DNA from: Marichromatium purpuratum 984
Lineage (GTDB): Bacteria > Pseudomonadota > Gammaproteobacteria > Chromatiales > Chromatiaceae
Reading direction: 5' to 3'
DNA: 64,000 bases
Assembly: GCF_000224005.2 (NCBI RefSeq)
Contig: NZ_CP007031.1
Coordinates: forward strand, 979,501 to 1,043,500
The notes beneath the pieces were generated by a model, which was not told where the DNA came from, searched no databases, and was given only the letters and a program-made list of their open reading frames with translations. The position numbers and the translations under genes were made by a program. Position 1 is the first letter of the stretch; every line of letters begins with the position of its first letter. This document shows, piece after piece, positions 56,272 through 64,000 of this stretch.

Positions 56272-58005
56272 TCAGCCGAGGACGCCGAGCAGGGCGCGGG
56301 CGACGCCGCTGAGGCTCTCGCCGGCGATCAGCCCGGCGGCTGCGGCAAGCAGGAAGCGCTCGGCCAGTCGTGGGCGGTAACGCGCGAGCGCGTGCCCGAC
56401 CAGACTGCCGAGACAGAGGGTGAGCGAGAGCGATGCCGGGATCACCATCGCCAGCCCCAGCGCCGGTGCGCTCGGCACCCGGCGCGGTCCGTGGCGGTGT
56501 TCGAGCAGGGTCAGCGCGACCCCGCAGCCGGCGGCGACGAGGAGTGCGGCGAGCGCACTCGGCGGCAGCGCAGCGAGTCCCTGACCGAGGGTCTCGGCCA
56601 CCACCTTCCAGGTTGCTACCGCCGGGGCCGGCCACTGCTCGGTGATTAGCATGGTCGCTGGGTCCGGGATCAGTCGCAGATAGACCAGGCTGCCGACCAC
56701 ACTGCCCACGGCCACCCCCAGACACTGTGCGATCACCTGGTAGCCCGGGGTGGCGCCGATCGCGTGTCCGGCCTTGAAGTCGTTGAGCAGATCGGCGCTC
56801 TGACCGGCCGCGCCGCCAGCGACGTTGGCGCCGATCAGGTTGGCCGTCTGGTCGCCCGGTGCGGTGATGCCGCTGCCGAGCTGCGAGACCTTGCCGATGG
56901 CGCCGATCGGCGGAATGCCGGTCTCGCCGACCACGCGCGCCGCCACCATCGCCAGCACGAAGGCGATCGGCACCGCCAGCAGCGCGAGCAGCCAGTGGAT
57001 GCCGAAGATCAGCGTCTGGGCGAGCACCACCAGGGCGCTGGCGAGCGCCAGTCCGAGCGCGCGGTGCAGTGTGGCCCCGTCGTCGTCTCTCCCGGTGCCG
57101 GGGCTCGCGGCACGAGCGGCGCGCAGCTGCAGCACCAGCCGGGTCAGGGTCGCGGCCACCAACAGCGCCACCCCGGGCCACAGCAGCCATTCGATCATGG
57201 TCGCGAACCAGCTCGCCGCCGGGTCGGTCGCGCCCGGCAGGATGAATCCCTGGTACAACCCCAGCGGGCCGAGCAGTGCCCAGGCAATGAGCGCGCCGAG
57301 CAACAGCGAGAGCCCGGCGCGGACCCCGATGATGGCGCCGAAGCCGGCGAGCATCAGCGAGGGGTCGAGGCTGAGGGTGAGGTTCTTGGCGCTGATCGCC
57401 GGGGCGCCGGCGAGTGCGCCGACGGCGGGCAGCTCGATGCCGAGTCCCGGACGCGGTAGCGCCCAGCGACCGCTGTCGAGCCACTTGAGCGCGGCGGCCA
57501 GCGCGCCGGCGCCGAGCAGGACGCGCAGCCTCAGCCGTGCCTCACGACCCTGGCGGAACATCTCCTGCAATGCCTCGGCGGTGGCACGGCCGGTGGGGAA
57601 GGGCAGCGGGGTGCGCACGATCAGCCCGGCACGCAGATACCAGGCGACCCAGATGCCGAGGAAGCTCACCGCGAACACCCAGGCGATCAGCTCGACGGCG
57701 GGCAGGTTGCCGCCGGAGAGCATCGCCAGGGCCGGGATCGGCGCGACCAGCCCGCCGGAGATGATGTTGGCCGCGGAGGATGCGGTGGTCTGGGTGATGT
57801 TGCCCTCGCCGATGGCCAGCGGCGCGCTCAGGCGCAGTCGCGCGAGCAGTGCCCAGAGTCCGCTGGCGAGCAGCAGCGCCACGATCGAGATGTTGAACGA
57901 CCAGCCGATCTTCAGCCCGGCGTAGACGTTGCACGGGGTGAGCAGGGCGCCGAGTAGCGCGCCGCCGAGGAGCGCCCGGGCGCTCAGCTGTCGATGCCTG
58001 TCCAT
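56272..58005 (-). CDS. OPT-family oligopeptide/metal-chelate transporter
   Basis: A 577-residue membrane protein with about 14-16 spans. The OPT/YSL-type start (LLTPCNVYAGLKIGWSFNISI) and GEGNITQTTASSAANIISGG, plus ANLIGANVAGGAAGQSADLL, are characteristic. Family members import oligopeptides or metal-chelates with protons; bacterial substrates are mostly unknown. The gene is isolated on its strand. Confidence 0.88.
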   Translation of the reverse strand: MDRHRQLSARALLGGALLGALLTPCNVYAGLKIGWSFNISIVALLLASGLWALLARLRLSAPLAIGEGNITQTTASSAANIISGGLVAPIPALAMLSGGNLPAVELIAWVFAVSFLGIWVAWYLRAGLIVRTPLPFPTGRATAEALQEMFRQGREARLRLRVLLGAGALAAALKWLDSGRWALPRPGLGIELPAVGALAGAPAISAKNLTLSLDPSLMLAGFGAIIGVRAGLSLLLGALIAWALLGPLGLYQGFILPGATDPAASWFATMIEWLLWPGVALLVAATLTRLVLQLRAARAASPGTGRDDDGATLHRALGLALASALVVLAQTLIFGIHWLLALLAVPIAFVLAMVAARVVGETGIPPIGAIGKVSQLGSGITAPGDQTANLIGANVAGGAAGQSADLLNDFKAGHAIGATPGYQVIAQCLGVAVGSVVGSLVYLRLIPDPATMLITEQWPAPAVATWKVVAETLGQGLAALPPSALAALLVAAGCGVALTLLEHRHGPRRVPSAPALGLAMVIPASLSLTLCLGSLVGHALARYRPRLAERFLLAAAAGLIAGESLSGVARALLGVLG

Positions 58006-58141
58006 GTCGCTCCCGATGATCGCGCACCCATCGCCCGGGTGCGGGTGAGTCTGTCGGTGTCGCGCGATCCGTGTTCCGTGCGCCGGATCGGGCGGGGTTC
58101 ATGTGTTAAGATGGTGAAATCCTTTGCAATGGTTTTGCCAG

Positions 58142-58159
58142 TCCGGGCGGCTGCCCGGA
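58142..58159. other. Short perfect hairpin upstream of the KamA-like gene
   Basis: The palindrome TCCGGGC-GGCT-GCCCGGA (7-bp stem, tetraloop) lies in the 294-base divergent gap between the OPT transporter and the KamA-like gene. It could be a terminator remnant or leader structure. No other element was recognised in this gap. Confidence 0.35.
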
Positions 58160-58299
58160 TCCTCTGGTGGCGCGCTCACGCGCCCGGCGCCGGCGAAGCG
58201 CGCACGACGGATACCGTCACTTCTTTCGCCAACCCCTTTGGATAGCCGTGCCCATTCGGTTCAGCGTCCTCTTCTGACTATCCACAGAGGAGCTTTGTC

Positions 58300-59724
58300 A
58301 TGTCCTACAGCAATGCCCAGCCCAAGCGGGCGGTGGCGGCCGAGTCTGCCCGTCCGTTCCGCGTCCACACTCAGCGCAACCTCGACCGCATCGATGCGCT
58401 GCGTGGACTCTCCGAGGATCGCCGTTTCGCGATGAAGGTGGTCTCGACCGTGCTGCCGTTTCGCGTCAACGACTATGTGATCGAGGAACTGATCGACTGG
58501 GACCGTGTCCCCGACGATCCGATCTTCCAACTGGTGTTCCCGCAGCAGGGGATGCTCAGCGAGCGTCACTTCGACCGCATCGCCGATTTGCTGCGCGCCG
58601 AGGCCGCGCCCGCCACGCTCGACGCCGCGGTGCGCGAGATCCGCGCCGAACTCAACCCGCATCCCGCCGGGCAGCTCGAGAGCAACCTGCCCAAGCTCGA
58701 CGGCGAGCGTCCCCTCGAGGGGCTGCAGCACAAGTATCGCGAGACCGTGCTGTTCTTCCCCAGTCAGGGGCAGACCTGCCATGCCTATTGCAGCTTCTGC
58801 TTCCGCTGGGCGCAGTTCGTCGGCGACAAGTCGCTGCGCATCGCCTCCAACGAGGCCTCCGGGCTGCACGCCTATCTGCGTCAGCACTCGCAGGTCACCG
58901 ATTTGCTGATCACCGGCGGCGATCCGATGGTGATGAAGACGCGCCATCTCGAGGCCTATCTCGAACCGCTGCTGCGTCCCGAGTTCGACCACGTCCAGAG
59001 TATCCGCATCGGCACCAAGGCGCTCACCTTCTGGCCCCAGCGTTTCGTCGGCGACGCCGACAGCGATCAGCTGATGGCGTTGCTCGAGCGGCTGGTGGCC
59101 CACGGCAAGCACGTCGCGCTGATGGCCCATACCAACCACTGGCGCGAACTCGAGACCGATACCGCCCGCGAGGCGATCGCGCGGTTGCGCGCCACCGGCG
59201 CCGAGATCCGCAGCCAGGGGCCGCTGCTCGCCCACATCAACGACGACCCCGAGGTGTGGACGCGGATGTGGCGCACCCAGGTGCGCCTCGGCATCATCCC
59301 CTACTACATGTTCGTGCAGCGCGACACCGGCGCCCAGCACTACTTCGAGGTGCCGCTGGTGCGCGCCTGGGAGATCTATCGCGAGGCGATCCAGGGCGTC
59401 TCGGGGCTGGCCCGCACCGCGCGCGGTCCGAGCATGAGCGCGGGGCCGGGCAAGATCGAGATCCAGGGCGTGACCGAGGTCGCCGGCGAACGGGTGTTCG
59501 TGCTGCGCTTCCTCCAGGGGCGCAATCCCGACTGGGTCAACCGGCCCTTCTTCGCCCGCTTCGACCCCAAGGCGACCTGGCTCGATGATCTGGTGCCGGC
59601 CTTCGGCGAGGATCGCTTCTTCTTCACCGACGAGTATCTCACCCGCTGGCCGAGCGCCCAGGCGGCGCGGATCGAGTCGGTCCACGCGCCCGAGCCGGCG
59701 TTGCCCGAGGCCTCGGGACTCTGA
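58300..59724 (+). CDS. KamA-family (lysine 2,3-aminomutase-like) radical SAM protein
   Basis: A 474-residue radical SAM enzyme. The cluster-binding motif is C160-HAYC164-SFC167 in QTCHAYCSFCFRW, followed by LLITGGDPMVMKT. The PLP lysine corresponds to K385 in SAGPGKIEIQG. These features fit the lysine 2,3-aminomutase family, but the protein is longer than EpmB and has a different C-terminus; neither ablB nor epmA is adjacent. It may act on another amino acid or in beta-lysine formation. The ATG at 58300 has an AGAGGAGC site upstream. Confidence 0.83.
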   Translation: MSYSNAQPKRAVAAESARPFRVHTQRNLDRIDALRGLSEDRRFAMKVVSTVLPFRVNDYVIEELIDWDRVPDDPIFQLVFPQQGMLSERHFDRIADLLRAEAAPATLDAAVREIRAELNPHPAGQLESNLPKLDGERPLEGLQHKYRETVLFFPSQGQTCHAYCSFCFRWAQFVGDKSLRIASNEASGLHAYLRQHSQVTDLLITGGDPMVMKTRHLEAYLEPLLRPEFDHVQSIRIGTKALTFWPQRFVGDADSDQLMALLERLVAHGKHVALMAHTNHWRELETDTAREAIARLRATGAEIRSQGPLLAHINDDPEVWTRMWRTQVRLGIIPYYMFVQRDTGAQHYFEVPLVRAWEIYREAIQGVSGLARTARGPSMSAGPGKIEIQGVTEVAGERVFVLRFLQGRNPDWVNRPFFARFDPKATWLDDLVPAFGEDRFFFTDEYLTRWPSAQAARIESVHAPEPALPEASGL

Positions 59725-59854
59725 GCGCCCAGCGGCGACCGGTCGCGAGGGCCGGCGCCGTCCTTCCCGCTTGACCCCGGTCAGTCCGCCCGGCCCGGTG
59801 CGCGGCACGGGCGTTGACTTGGGTCGCCCGATCGGACTTAATCGGCGCCCTCGA

Positions 59855-60053
59855 TTCCGCGGTGGCCCCTGGACCCAGTTCCCGGGGCTGAAACGGGAAG
59901 ACCGGTGCGCCGATCGTCCGCGATCGGTCAGTCCGGCGCTGCCCCCGCAACGGTAGACGAGTCAGGGCGCGACCTGATGCCACTGTGTCGATCACGGGAA
60001 GGCGTCGCGTCCGGGGCCATGCCGGCCCGCTCGTGAGCCCGGAGACCGGCCTC
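59855..60053 (+). ncRNA. Cobalamin (B12) riboswitch
   Basis: The conserved blocks occur in order: GGGAAGACCGGTG (59895 on), GCTGCCCCCGCAACGG (59939 on, the B12-box region), GCCACTG (about 59979), CGGGAAGGCG (about 59995) and GAGCCCGGAGACCGGCC near 60036-60052. This is the classical btuB leader architecture. It lies 195 bases upstream of btuB and, when bound to adenosylcobalamin, would reduce btuB expression, and cob expression too if the transcript continues. Confidence 0.92.
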
Positions 60054-60209
60054 GGAATCACTGGTCCTGTCGTGCCCGTGAGCAACGGTCTGGCGGGTCC
60101 GTCAAGCCGGGGCTGCGTGGGGAGGCCGGGCGGCGATCGTGACCCGTCGCGCGTCCAGCGCGTGGCCGGTGGCGCCTGCCTGCCGAGCATCCAGCCCCTC
60201 TCTGTTGTC

Positions 60210-60240
60210 GACCCCTGCGGGTGTGCGGGGTCCTGTGAGG
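60210..60240 (+). promoter_or_regulatory. Hairpin just before the btuB ribosome binding site
   Basis: GACCCC (60210-60215) pairs with GGGGTC (60227-60232) immediately upstream of the GAGGAG ribosome site of btuB. It may form part of the expression platform of the cobalamin riboswitch by controlling access to the ribosome site. Confidence 0.45.
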
Positions 60241-60248
60241 AGCATGTG

Positions 60249-62120
60249 ATGAAGAGTCCCTTGATGCTGGCGGCGCTGGCCGCGCCCTTGAGTGCCCAGG
60301 TCCTGGCCCAGACCGATTCCCAGGTGTTGGAGCCGACGGTGGTCACCGCCACCCGTACCGCTGAGCCGGCGGGCGAGACCCTGGCTACGGTGAGCGTGAT
60401 CGATCGCGCCGAGATCGAGCGGCGTCAGGCCCGTTCGGTGCCCGATCTGCTGCGCACCCTGCCCGGCGTGAGCATCGCCCAGAGCGGCGGTCCTGGCCAG
60501 TCGGCCTCGGTGATGCTGCGCGGCACCAACGCCGATCACGTGCTGGTGCTGGTTGACGGCGTGCGCGTCGGCTCGGCGACCCTGGGCACGACCTCGCTGC
60601 AGGACCTGCCGGTCGATCAGATCGAGCGCATTGAGGTGGTGCGCGGGCCGCGTTCGAGTCTCTACGGCTCCGAGGCCATCGGCGGTGTCATCCAGATCTT
60701 CACTCGTCGTGGCGGCGGCCCGCTCACCCCGCGCTTCAGCGTCGGTGTCGGCGAGCTGGGCACGGCAAGCGTCTCCGGCGGGCTCTCCGGCGGCGGCGAG
60801 CGCGCCTGGTTCAATCTCGGCGCCAACTTCGAGCAGACCGATGGCATCAACGCCTGCGCCGGTCGCCCTTTCCCCTATGCCGGCTGCGGCGTCGATCAGC
60901 CCGATCGCGACGGCTACAGCAGCCATGGCGTCAGCGCCCGCGCCGGTTATGCCTTCAGCGAGCGCGCCGAGGTCGAGTTCCATCTGCTCAGCGCCGAGAG
61001 CGCCAACGACTTCGACGGCTCGGTCTTCTCCGGCAACCAGGCCCGTGCCTCGCAGCAGGTCTTCGGCGCCAACGCCACCCTGCGCCCGCTCGATGCCTGG
61101 ACCCTGACGCTCACCGCCGGGCGCAGCTGGGACGATTACCGGGTGTTCTACGACGATGCCGCCGCAGCGGTCTTCGAGCAGTTCGTCGACCGTTTCCAGA
61201 CCGAGCGCGACAGCCTCTCGCTGCAGAGCGATGTCACCATCGCCGCCGGGCAGCTGGTGAGCCTCGGGGTCGACTATGTCGACGACCGGGTCAGCGGGAC
61301 CGTCGACTATGCCGAGGACGCGCGCGACAACCTCGGCGTGTTCGGTCAGTACCAGGGCAGCTTCGGCGCCTTCGATCTCAAGCTCAGCCTGCGTCAGGAC
61401 GACAACCAGCAGTTCGGCAGCCACACCACCGGCAGCGCCGCGCTCGGTTATCTGTTCGCCAACGACATCCAGGTCGCGCTCTCCTACGGCACCGGCTTCA
61501 AGGCGCCGACCTTCAACGAACTCTACTACCCGGGCTTCGGCAACACCGCGCTCGATCCCGAGGAGTCCGAGAGCATCGAGCTGATGGCCAACGGCCCGCT
61601 GCCGCTGCCCGGGCGGATGCGCGGCGACTGGCAGCTGAGCCTTTACCAGACCGAGATCGACGACCTGATCGCCTATGACTCGGCCACCTTCGCCCCGGCC
61701 AACGTCGACTCGGCGCGGATCCGCGGCCTCGAGGCCGCGGCTGATGTCCGTTGGGACGACTGGACGCTGGCCGGCAACCTCACCCTGCTCGATCCCGAGA
61801 ACCGCTCCGAGGGCGCCAACGACGGCAACCTGTTGCCGCGCCGCGCCGAGCAGAGCCTGCAGCTCGATCTCGATCGTACGTTCGGGCGCTGGCGCGCCGG
61901 CGCGACCCTGCAGCTGGTCGGCGAGCGCTACGACGACCTCGCCAACCAGGTCGATCTCGACGCCTACGCGCTGCTCGACCTGCGTCTCGAGTATGCCTTC
62001 AACCCGGCGCTGCGCCTCCAGGGACGGCTCGCCAACGCCCTCGACGAGACCTATGAAACGGCCTATCTGTACAATCAGCCCGGTCGCGCGTTCTATCTGA
62101 CCCTGCGCTACCAGCCCTGA
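60249..62120 (+). CDS. btuB: TonB-dependent vitamin B12 receptor
   Basis: A 623-residue outer-membrane receptor. A signal peptide ends near QVLAQTDS, a TonB box-like LEPTVVTATR follows, then the plug (LRTLPGVSIAQSGGPGQSASVMLRG, residues about 74-98; VEVVRGPRSSLYGSEAIGG-like segment) and a 22-strand barrel ending in an aromatic-type residue pattern (AFYLTLRYQP). Placement behind a cobalamin riboswitch and before cobT/cobC/cobS supports B12 or cobinamide uptake. Confidence 0.92.
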   Translation: MKSPLMLAALAAPLSAQVLAQTDSQVLEPTVVTATRTAEPAGETLATVSVIDRAEIERRQARSVPDLLRTLPGVSIAQSGGPGQSASVMLRGTNADHVLVLVDGVRVGSATLGTTSLQDLPVDQIERIEVVRGPRSSLYGSEAIGGVIQIFTRRGGGPLTPRFSVGVGELGTASVSGGLSGGGERAWFNLGANFEQTDGINACAGRPFPYAGCGVDQPDRDGYSSHGVSARAGYAFSERAEVEFHLLSAESANDFDGSVFSGNQARASQQVFGANATLRPLDAWTLTLTAGRSWDDYRVFYDDAAAAVFEQFVDRFQTERDSLSLQSDVTIAAGQLVSLGVDYVDDRVSGTVDYAEDARDNLGVFGQYQGSFGAFDLKLSLRQDDNQQFGSHTTGSAALGYLFANDIQVALSYGTGFKAPTFNELYYPGFGNTALDPEESESIELMANGPLPLPGRMRGDWQLSLYQTEIDDLIAYDSATFAPANVDSARIRGLEAAADVRWDDWTLAGNLTLLDPENRSEGANDGNLLPRRAEQSLQLDLDRTFGRWRAGATLQLVGERYDDLANQVDLDAYALLDLRLEYAFNPALRLQGRLANALDETYETAYLYNQPGRAFYLTLRYQP

Positions 62121-62271
62121 CCCGGTGCGGTGACCGCCCCGGCGCGGGGCGGCCCGGCCCGTCGAGCAGATCCGCCATGTCCTCGATCCCTTTCCGCCGC
62201 CCCGTGCGGTATTCGACCCCGTCGCGCCGGTGCTGCGCGACGCCCATCGCTCCCATCCATGAGGTGCGCCC

Positions 62272-63330
62272 ATGACCCCGACCCTCGACTGGCTCGCCGA
62301 GCCCTGTCCCCCGATCGATCAGACCGCCGTGCAGCATGCGCTGGCGCGTCAGGACCAGCTCACCAAGCCGCCGGGCTCGCTCGGTCGGCTCGAGGAGCTG
62401 GCGGTGCGTCTGGCCGGGCTGCAACGCACCGCCACCCCGGAGGTCGATCCGGTGCGGGTGCTGCTGTTCGCCGCCGATCACGGGGTCGCCGCCGAGGGCG
62501 TGTCGCGCTATCCCCAGGACGTCACCAAGCAGATGGTCCGCAACATCGCCAACGGCGGGGCGGGGGTCGCGGTGATGGCCAAGGCGGTCGGGGCCGGGCT
62601 CGACATCATCGAGCTGGGCCTGGCCACCGGCTCCGAGGTCGTCGAGGGCGTGCGCTCCGAGCCCCTCGGGCCGGGGAGCGGCAACATCGCCCGCGAGCCG
62701 GCGATGACCCCCGAGCAGCTTGCGCGGGCGCTTGACATTGGGCGCGACGCGGTCGATCGCGCCGTCGACGCAGGCGTGCGCCTGATCATCGGTGGTGAAC
62801 TCGGTATCGCCAACACCACCGCTGCCGCAGCGCTGGCCTCCGCGCTGCTCGATCGCGCCGCCTCCGAGGTGGTGGGGCCGGGCACCGGGCTGGACAGCGC
62901 CGGGGTCAACCGCAAGGCCGAGGTGGTGGCGCGCGCGCTGGCGCTGCACGCCAGCGAGCCGCGCGCGCCGCTGGAGATGCTGCGCCGACTCGGCGGCTTC
63001 GAGATCGCCGCGCTCACCGGCGCCTATCTGCGCGCCGCCCAGCGTGGCGTGGCGATGTTGATCGATGGCTTCATCGTCTCCTCGGCGGCGCTCGCCGCGG
63101 TGCGTCTGCAGCCCGCGGCGCGCGACTGGATGCTGTTCTCGCATCGCTCGGCCGAGCCCGGTCATCGGCTGATGATGGAGGCGCTGGAGGCCGATCCGTT
63201 GCTCGATCTCGGCTTCCGCCTCGGCGAGGCGACCGGCGCCTGCGCCGCGGTGCCGCTGCTGCGTCTGGCCTGCGCGGTGCATCGCGACATGGCGACTTTT
63301 GACGAGGCCGGAGTGAGCAACGCGTGCTGA
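62272..63330 (+). CDS. cobT: Nicotinate-nucleotide-dimethylbenzimidazole phosphoribosyltransferase
   Basis: A 352-residue CobT. Landmarks are LTKPPGSLGRLEELAVRLAG at the N-terminus, FAADHGVAAEGVS, and the GGELGIANTTAAAAL and GTGLDSAGVNRK segments. It activates the lower ligand base as alpha-ribazole phosphate in cobalamin assembly. Its stop overlaps the GTG start of cobC. The 151 bases between btuB and cobT hold no recognised element. Confidence 0.95.
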   Translation: MTPTLDWLAEPCPPIDQTAVQHALARQDQLTKPPGSLGRLEELAVRLAGLQRTATPEVDPVRVLLFAADHGVAAEGVSRYPQDVTKQMVRNIANGGAGVAVMAKAVGAGLDIIELGLATGSEVVEGVRSEPLGPGSGNIAREPAMTPEQLARALDIGRDAVDRAVDAGVRLIIGGELGIANTTAAAALASALLDRAASEVVGPGTGLDSAGVNRKAEVVARALALHASEPRAPLEMLRRLGGFEIAALTGAYLRAAQRGVAMLIDGFIVSSAALAAVRLQPAARDWMLFSHRSAEPGHRLMMEALEADPLLDLGFRLGEATGACAAVPLLRLACAVHRDMATFDEAGVSNAC

Positions 63331-63914
63331 GCCTGCGCGGCCGGCTGATCGACCTGCTGCGTCACGGCGAGGTCGAGGGCGGGAACCGTCTGCGCGGCAG
63401 TTGCGATGATCCGCTGAGCGCGCGTGGCTGGTCGCAGCTGCGCGCGGCCACCGCCGGGCTCGACGAGCCGCGGCTGGTGGTCAGCTCGCCATCGCTGCGC
63501 TGCGCGGCCTTCGCCCGCGAGCTGGCCGCACGGCGCGGGCTCGAGCTGGTGCTCGAACCCGCGCTGGCAGAGCGTCACTTCGGCGATTGGGAGGGGTGCT
63601 CGGCCAGCGAGCTCCCCGAGGATGAACGCTGGCGGCTGTGGGATGATCCGCTCGGCTTCACCCCGCCGGGGGGCGAGCCGATGCCTGACTTCCTCGCCCG
63701 GACCCGCACGGCCTGGCGCGCGCTGCTCGACGGCGGCGGGCCGGACGCGCTGGTGGTGACCCACGGCGGGGTGATTCGCGCGATCCTCGCCGAGGTGCTG
63801 GAGATGCCGCCGCGGGCGATGATCCTGCTCGAGGTCGTCCATGCCGGGCGCAGTCGCGTCCGTGTCCCACCCTCACCGGGCCGCCCCAGCCTGGTGACCC
63901 ATCGAGGTCCCTGA
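63324..63914 (+). CDS. cobC: Alpha-ribazole phosphatase (histidine phosphatase superfamily)
   Basis: A 196-residue histidine phosphatase with LLRHGEVEGG near residue 13, the second-His region VTHGGVIRAIL, and ERHFGDWEG. It dephosphorylates alpha-ribazole-5'-phosphate (or adenosylcobalamin phosphate). The GTG start at 63324 overlaps cobT, and the stop overlaps cobS by one base, so the three are translationally coupled. Confidence 0.9.
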   Translation: MLSLRGRLIDLLRHGEVEGGNRLRGSCDDPLSARGWSQLRAATAGLDEPRLVVSSPSLRCAAFARELAARRGLELVLEPALAERHFGDWEGCSASELPEDERWRLWDDPLGFTPPGGEPMPDFLARTRTAWRALLDGGGPDALVVTHGGVIRAILAEVLEMPPRAMILLEVVHAGRSRVRVPPSPGRPSLVTHRGP

Positions 63915-64000
63915 TGTCCCATCTCGTTCCCTTCTATGCCGCCGGGCGGCTGTTGACCCGGCTGCCCTTTCCCGACCCCGGCGTGGTCGACCCCGCCGAC
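63914..64000 (+). CDS. cobS: Adenosylcobinamide-GDP ribazoletransferase, N-terminal fragment
   Basis: The first 29 residues only (PFYAAGRLLTRLPFPDPG) before the window ends. The LTRLPFP segment is typical of the CobS N-terminus, and the position directly after cobT-cobC agrees. The rest of this membrane enzyme lies beyond the window. Confidence 0.8.
   Translation, partial: MSHLVPFYAAGRLLTRLPFPDPGVVDPAD

Overview
The window is GC-rich, densely coding DNA from a gammaproteobacterium. The gene content points to a purple sulfur bacterium of the Chromatiaceae (inference). The main indicators are the gyrA-serC-serA-pheA-hisC-tyrA order, a menaquinone gene, a BLUF photoreceptor linked to c-di-GMP enzymes, a PEP-CTERM protein, a cobalamin-riboswitch/btuB/cob salvage block, and glycogen phosphorylase beside phosphoketolase. 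No rRNA, tRNA, CRISPR array, insertion sequence or prophage was seen.

Layout. 1-7.8 kb (minus): a dicarboxylate-symporter/solute-binding fusion running off the left edge, a DUF1028 protein, then the tight folE2-menH-MFS-Crp/Fnr run and xseB-ispA. 7.9-19.3 kb: parE; a 1221-residue receptor with ligand-binding, PAS, GGDEF, EAL and BLUF domains; a peroxiredoxin; tmcA; and divergent mtaD/mtnA genes for methylthioadenosine recycling. 19.4-29.1 kb: an EAL protein, gyrA, then serine, phenylalanine, histidine and tyrosine biosynthesis genes. 29-39 kb: small unknown genes, gltX, a PEP-CTERM protein, glnS, a DinB-like protein, a uracil-DNA-glycosylase-family protein, a TRIC-type membrane protein, ruvB and a PIN protein. 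39.4-44.3 kb: glgP and xfp.

The most unusual region is 44.6-50.3 kb. A P1B-type ATPase whose N-terminus carries an HxxPGRxR signature sits behind four translationally coupled small genes. Two of these encode low-complexity Gly/Gln/Pro/Tyr-rich proteins with a shared membrane module, one encodes a protein resembling the magnetosome protein MamC, and one encodes a single-span miniprotein. Two further small proteins with the same HxxPGRxR signature flank the block. This matches what is known of ferrosome (fez) loci, which make lipid-bounded iron-storage organelles. The MamC-like member suggests a link between ferrosome and magnetosome protein repertoires.

50.3-64 kb: a DUF3298-like envelope protein, dsbA, dsbB, a Ca/Na antiporter, a chemoreceptor, an OPT transporter, a KamA-like radical SAM enzyme, then a cobalamin riboswitch followed by btuB, cobT, cobC and the start of cobS.

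Four intergenic regions carry related arrays of tandem 7-bp units, each followed by inverted copies of the same heptamers. Three of them lie directly upstream of gyrA, gltX and glnS. They look like one family of mobile or recombinogenic intergenic elements.
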